A model generated the notes under the pieces. The model ran no database searches. It was not told where the DNA came from and saw only the letters and a list, made by a program, of their open reading frames with translations. Of a stretch of 64,000 bases of DNA, positions 60,450 through 64,000 are shown piece after piece. Every line of letters starts with the position of its first letter. Positions within the stretch are counted from its first letter, which is position 1. The stretch comes from CAWFKW01 sp963816535 (GTDB lineage: Bacteria > Bacteroidota > Ignavibacteria > Tepidaquicellales > OLB5). Made by a program: the position numbers and the translations under genes. The stretch is taken from assembly GCA_963816535.1 (NCBI GenBank), contig CAWFKW010000003.1:930001-994000 (forward strand). Direction: 5' to 3'.

Positions 60450-61544
60450 AGCTTTGCCCGAAAAACTAAACCCTAGCTGTTCCAGCAGTTCCGCCGGAAG
60501 CTGAGGCAGCTCAGACCTGGGGACAAGATAAGTTGAAAGATTGAACAGGTCGGCAAATACGCGGTGCTTGTCCACGGTCTCCATAAGATACTGGTGACCC
60601 GATGACCCTCCTGTGCCCACTTTAGCGCCAATCATCCTGTGAACCATCAGGGCATGGCTGTAACGCCACTGCGTCAATAGCTCGTCAAGGTCGACGAGGC
60701 TGCTTAGAAACACGTAAGGCAAATGCAGTATCGGTTCATCCCTGTACAAATTAATAAAAAGAGCGGCAAGCGTAGCCCTGTTAGATAAGCGTTTTTGCCC
60801 CTCTCCAAGTAACTGATTATGTTTGTTTTCATCGAACAACGACTCAAAATGCTCGCGCGTCCCTGAAAGCTGTTTCAGCTGAAACTCTCTTTTCTTAACA
60901 GTGAGCGTTGGGTTGCCCGTAATGATATCCTGTTCGTTTTCCAGCATTCTCTCTACGCACTTTTTATACTCTTCCCAGAATTTAAAAGCGCCGAATCCCA
61001 GGAACGGCGTCCGCTCAAGCCACTTTTCAACAAGCTCAAGCAGCGAAGGGTGTTTTACGGTTTCAAGTATCAGCTTCCTGTGTTCTTCTGCGAGTGTGTT
61101 TAAATAATCTATATTGTTATACTTAATTCTTTTTTCGTTCGTAAGGCCAAGCTTATTTTCAATAAGCCTGAACTGAAAGCTCTGGAATCCGGATGCGGGT
61201 ATAAGGTAATCTCTGAAATCAAGAAAATCCAGCGGCGTCATGGTTTCAAGCACCCGCAGCTGTTCTATAAGCAGCTTTTGAATTTCAATTATTCTCTGAA
61301 CTCTTGCCGCAGCAACCCCAATGCTTTTTTCATCGACGCTGTCGCTTCGGAACATTGCGTTTACAGAGTCAATTTCGTGCAGAATCTGCTTGAACCAAAG
61401 CTCGTACGCCTGGTGGACCGTTATGAACAAAAGCTCGTCATGGGCCTCGATTCCGTACTCAGCGCTTTTGGGCCGCTGCGCGGAAAGGAGCTTATCCAGC
61501 TGAAGATAATCAGAATAGTATATTGGAGGATACGGCTTTTTCAT
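60447..61544 (-). CDS. kynA: Tryptophan 2,3-dioxygenase
   Basis: 365 residues, close to eukaryotic TDO length rather than the approximately 280 of many bacterial forms. EAHDELLFITVHQAYELWFKQILHEI near 34-60 includes the distal heme His; TPLDFLDFRDYLIPASGFQSFQFRLIE near 105 binds substrate; HALMVHRMIGAKVGTGGSSGHQYL near 300 holds the proximal His and the TGGSSG motif. Heme enzyme opening the indole ring to N-formylkynurenine, the first step of the pathway encoded here. Confidence 0.97.
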   Translation of the reverse strand: MKKPYPPIYYSDYLQLDKLLSAQRPKSAEYGIEAHDELLFITVHQAYELWFKQILHEIDSVNAMFRSDSVDEKSIGVAAARVQRIIEIQKLLIEQLRVLETMTPLDFLDFRDYLIPASGFQSFQFRLIENKLGLTNEKRIKYNNIDYLNTLAEEHRKLILETVKHPSLLELVEKWLERTPFLGFGAFKFWEEYKKCVERMLENEQDIITGNPTLTVKKREFQLKQLSGTREHFESLFDENKHNQLLGEGQKRLSNRATLAALFINLYRDEPILHLPYVFLSSLVDLDELLTQWRYSHALMVHRMIGAKVGTGGSSGHQYLMETVDKHRVFADLFNLSTYLVPRSELPQLPAELLEQLGFSFSGKA

Positions 61545-61626
61545 TATAAGATATAGTATATCATCTAAGATAAAACATAGCGTTCAATATAAAAAGTAAG
61601 AATTTTGAATAGAAAATGATCAGAGT

Positions 61627-61686
61627 CATTCCCCTGCCTGTTTACTTTTCTTCAGGCAAAGCTGCAGCCAGGAGCTGCAGCCAGAG
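61627..61686. repeat. REP-like palindromic element upstream of the dioxygenase
   Basis: Begins CATTCCCCTGCCTG, the same word as the element at 20374, and pairs with CAGGCA further on; GCTGCAGC occurs twice around CAGGA. Intergenic, between the dioxygenase and rRNA methyltransferase genes. Confidence 0.55.
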
Positions 61687-61703
61687 GAATTGCAGAATAT
61701 ATT

Positions 61704-62930
61704 CTAATCGTCCGCGTCGTCTTCTTCAACGTGCTGCGATGCGCCGCCAACCACTCTGAACACAGCGAATTTCAGGTAAGTAGTTTCTTCCATCGCCGGA
61801 AGCTGAGGGTGGTCCATAGCCGCGCCGCTTTGATAAACAAGCTGAACGGTTCTTCGCGCCTTCATTGCCGCTAGCTTAAGCGCGTCTGCAAAATCGCTTC
61901 TCTTGATATGATGCGAACATGATGAGGTTACAAGATAACCGTTTTCCTTTATTATCATCATCGCCAGCTTGTTTATCTTGGTATAGCCTTTGATAGCCAC
62001 GTCCACCGTTTTCTTGCTTTTTGTAAAAGCCGGCGGATCGATAACAACCACATCAAATTTTTTCCCTTCTTTTTTGCAGCGCCTTAAGAACCCGAACACG
62101 TCAAACCTGAAATATTCGGCGGGCGTGCTGAAACCGTTGAGTTCGAAATTGCTTTTGGCGTTATCAACTTCAGTCTGCGATATGTCTACAAAAGTAACTT
62201 CCGAAGCGCCGGCATATGCGGCGTGCAGGCCGAAGCCCCCTGAATTGCAGAACGCATCAAGCACTGATTTTGCGGGAGTAAGCTTTTCGATAAATTCCCT
62301 GTTATCGCACTGGTCGAAATAGAAGCCTGTCTTCTGCGCTGTATCAAACTTAACTTTATACTTTATCCTCCCGTCGTCAATAATTTCTTCGCCGATACTT
62401 CCCAGGTAAACTTCGTCTTTCACTTCAAGACCCTCAAGAACGCGGAAGTATGTATCGTTGAGCGTGAAGATATTTTCAGCCTCAAATTCGGTCTTAAGCA
62501 CCTCGACTATCGTATCGATATTCTTCTGCATGCCAAACGAATAAACCTGCAGAACGTAAGTATCGTTATACTTATCGATTATTAACCCGGGCAGGAAATC
62601 GCTCTCGCTGAAGGAGAGCCTGTACGACTTTCTGCGCGGATACATTTCTTCCCTCAAAGCCATCGCATCTGTAAGGCTTCGGAAAATATATTCATAAAAA
62701 TCCCCGTTGTAATGCTTGCCAAGCATCCTTCCCGCAATCAGTGAATTTTTATTGTACAAAGCGTGACCAACCATCTGGTTTGACGAATCATAAACCTCGA
62801 TTATGTCGCCGTTCTCGGCTTCGCCTCTTAGTCTCTCGACCTCATTGCTGAACACCCAAAGGTGCCCCTGCAGAAGCCGTCTCTCTTCGAACTTCTTGAG
62901 AATTAATTTTGCAGTTTTAGTAGTAGTCAC
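61704..62930 (-). CDS. Class I SAM-dependent rRNA methyltransferase (RlmI-like)
   Basis: 408 residues. Residues 8-80 are a PUA domain (LILKKFEERRLLQGHLWVFSNEVERL). From about 190, KTGFYFDQCDNREFIEKLTPAKSVLDAFCNSGGFGLHAAYAGASEVTFVDIS is the SAM motif, and FDVVVIDPPAFTKSKKTVDVAIKGYTKINKLAM holds the DPPxF and catalytic region. SSCSHHI near 350 has the m5C cysteine. Modifies 23S rRNA (C1962 in E. coli). Normal length. Confidence 0.93.
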   Translation of the reverse strand: MTTTKTAKLILKKFEERRLLQGHLWVFSNEVERLRGEAENGDIIEVYDSSNQMVGHALYNKNSLIAGRMLGKHYNGDFYEYIFRSLTDAMALREEMYPRRKSYRLSFSESDFLPGLIIDKYNDTYVLQVYSFGMQKNIDTIVEVLKTEFEAENIFTLNDTYFRVLEGLEVKDEVYLGSIGEEIIDDGRIKYKVKFDTAQKTGFYFDQCDNREFIEKLTPAKSVLDAFCNSGGFGLHAAYAGASEVTFVDISQTEVDNAKSNFELNGFSTPAEYFRFDVFGFLRRCKKEGKKFDVVVIDPPAFTKSKKTVDVAIKGYTKINKLAMMIIKENGYLVTSSCSHHIKRSDFADALKLAAMKARRTVQLVYQSGAAMDHPQLPAMEETTYLKFAVFRVVGGASQHVEEDDADD

Positions 62931-62947
62931 AGTATTAAAAAGTAAAA

Positions 62948-63334
62948 TTAAACGTTATAAAGAACTTTTGATAGTTTGCCGGAAACTTCTTCCGCTACGG
63001 ATGTTAAATTCGAATTGCCGACTGATTGCATTGCAACCATCGGGTCAATAGTTGATACTTCCACTGTGCCGTCTTCCAGTTCCTGGACTACAACGTTGCA
63101 CGGAAGCATTACTCCTATGTTTCTTTCGGCTGCCAGCGCCCGGTGCGCTAAAGGCGGGTTGCAGGCCCCAAGAATCCTGTATTTCCTGAACTCGACGCCA
63201 AGCTTTTTCTTAAGCGTTTCTTTGACGTCAATTTCCGTAAGAACCCCGAAACCTTCTTTTTTAAGTTCTTCGACGGTCTTATCGACCGCTTCTTCAAAAC
63301 TAAGGTTTACTTTCTTGCTGCGATGATAATTCAT
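62948..63334 (-). CDS. DUF302 family protein
   Basis: 128 residues. SFEEAVDKTVEELKKEGFGVLTEIDVKETLKKKLGVEFRKYRILGACNPPLAHRALAAERNIGVMLPCNVVVQEL is a full DUF302 domain, with the conserved GACNP and LPCNV. Possible thiol-based or heme-related role; unknown. Lies 18 nt before the rRNA methyltransferase on the same strand. Confidence 0.94.
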   Translation of the reverse strand: MNYHRSKKVNLSFEEAVDKTVEELKKEGFGVLTEIDVKETLKKKLGVEFRKYRILGACNPPLAHRALAAERNIGVMLPCNVVVQELEDGTVEVSTIDPMVAMQSVGNSNLTSVAEEVSGKLSKVLYNV

Positions 63335-63398
63335 AAAAAAAGCACCCTTCCTATGGTCGTCACAAAGATATAAATACCTAATTTAAATATAAATGCAC

Positions 63399-64000
63399 TC
63401 AAAAAGAATTAAGCGATTCGGCAAGAAGCTCCGCATCTTTGAAATTGTTGTAAATATGGGGGGAAAGCCTCAAATAACCCTCCCTGAGAGCGATATATAT
63501 TTTTCTTTCTTCCAGTTTCTTCTGTATTTCCCTGTTTAAAGACTGGTCCACATGCGAAAAAATGAGTATGTTAGAGCGGTGGTCGGGGTTGAGATCGCTT
63601 TCAATCCTGTATTTTGTTTTATCAAGGTTCTCGATCAGCCTGTCCTGTATCTGAAGAATGTGTTCATATATGTTTTCAATCCCCAGCTCTAAAAACCATG
63701 AAATGGATTCATTCATGCCTATCATCCCCAGGGTGTTCAAAGTAGAATTCTCGTATGCGCTGCCGGTATCTTTAAAATCAAGCTTGTAATTCAGAAAGTG
63801 ATCGAAATCGTAGTTAACGCTTGTAGTGCCCATAAAAGTCGGGTTAATATAATCTCTGTACTTTCTTGAAATATATGTGAAGCCTGTTCCCGCAGGCGAC
63901 ATGAGCCATTTTTGATTTCCCGAACAAAGATATTCTATACCTGATTCCTGCACGTCGATGGGGCAGATACCGGTCGCCTGTATCGCGTCAACCACAAGAA
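63399..64000 (-). CDS. Class V aminotransferase, 5' part beyond window
   Basis: About 200 C-terminal residues; the frame stays open through base 64000. VVDAIQATGICPIDV supplies the PLP-nitrogen Asp, and LCSGNQKWLMSPAGTGFTYIS the PLP lysine and phosphate-binding end. Class V (NifS/isopenicillin-epimerase type) fold. It could be a cysteine desulfurase-like or isopenicillin-N epimerase-like protein; substrate cannot be told from this part. Confidence 0.85.
   Translation of the reverse strand, partial: LVVDAIQATGICPIDVQESGIEYLCSGNQKWLMSPAGTGFTYISRKYRDYINPTFMGTTSVNYDFDHFLNYKLDFKDTGSAYENSTLNTLGMIGMNESISWFLELGIENIYEHILQIQDRLIENLDKTKYRIESDLNPDHRSNILIFSHVDQSLNREIQKKLEERKIYIALREGYLRLSPHIYNNFKDAELLAESLNSF

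Overview
The window reads like the chromosome of a free-living Bacteroidota/Ignavibacteriota-type bacterium. The clue is a broken secreted protein at 32545-33820 whose C-terminus carries the NYPNPFNP sorting-domain signature common in Ignavibacteria. Several lipoproteins, a DUF4286 protein and a eukaryote-like kynurenine pathway fit the same group. This is inference: there is no rRNA or tRNA here to confirm it. Coding density is high, genes are mostly on the minus strand, and I see no prophage, CRISPR array or rRNA operon.

Layout. 1-4465 (+): end of a surface-polysaccharide operon (deacetylase-like, acyltransferase-like, methyltransferase, glycosyltransferase, flippase), with TTGA stop/start overlaps coupling the last three genes. 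4469-12345: CorC-type membrane protein, a small repeat protein, a 495-residue unknown, two small exported proteins, the site-2 protease RseP and Dxr. 12741-13769: lipoprotein. 13840-21749: two kynurenine operons. 21821-22455: a RAYT-type transposase bracketed by inverted REP-like sequences. 22477-30703: DinB, DUF899, an esterase, a DUF4173/winged-helix/membrane operon, an epimerase, DUF2007, a paiB pseudogene and an acetyltransferase. 30726-37887: adenine deaminase, a frameshifted sorting-domain protein, MgtC/DUF4010, ferritin, an S4 RNA-binding protein and a dienelactone hydrolase. 37991-44910: Pgi, three methyltransferases, PurT and an S51 peptidase/SnoaL fusion. 45102-48115 (+): DCC, cupin, two YdeI/OmdA proteins and an aldo/keto reductase. 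48131-57059: S41 protease, RidA deaminase, C39-like protein, DUF3298 protein, DinB and two tandem zinc-ribbon/beta-propeller paralogues. 57124-64000: the rest of the kynurenine pathway, an rRNA methyltransferase, DUF302 and a truncated class V aminotransferase.

The central metabolic story is tryptophan catabolism. Tryptophan 2,3-dioxygenase (60447), kynurenine formamidase (17819), kynurenine monooxygenase (13840), kynureninase (15210), 3-hydroxyanthranilate dioxygenase (21234), ACMS decarboxylase (19323), aminomuconate-semialdehyde dehydrogenase (57124) and a RidA-type aminomuconate deaminase (50657) give an unbroken route from tryptophan to 2-oxo-4-oxalocrotonate. They lie in three blocks, with companions (nitrobindin-like protein, FKBP, two SDRs).

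The most unusual non-coding signal is a set of degenerate tandem arrays with a strict 7-nt period. Most end at or overlap the stop codon of a minus-strand gene (rseP, an SDR, the S4 gene, a methyltransferase), one lies 20 nt from the ferritin stop, and one lies inside a coding sequence. A 9-nt array starts at the stop codon of tryptophan dioxygenase. Palindromic REP-like elements are scattered through the intergenic spaces.
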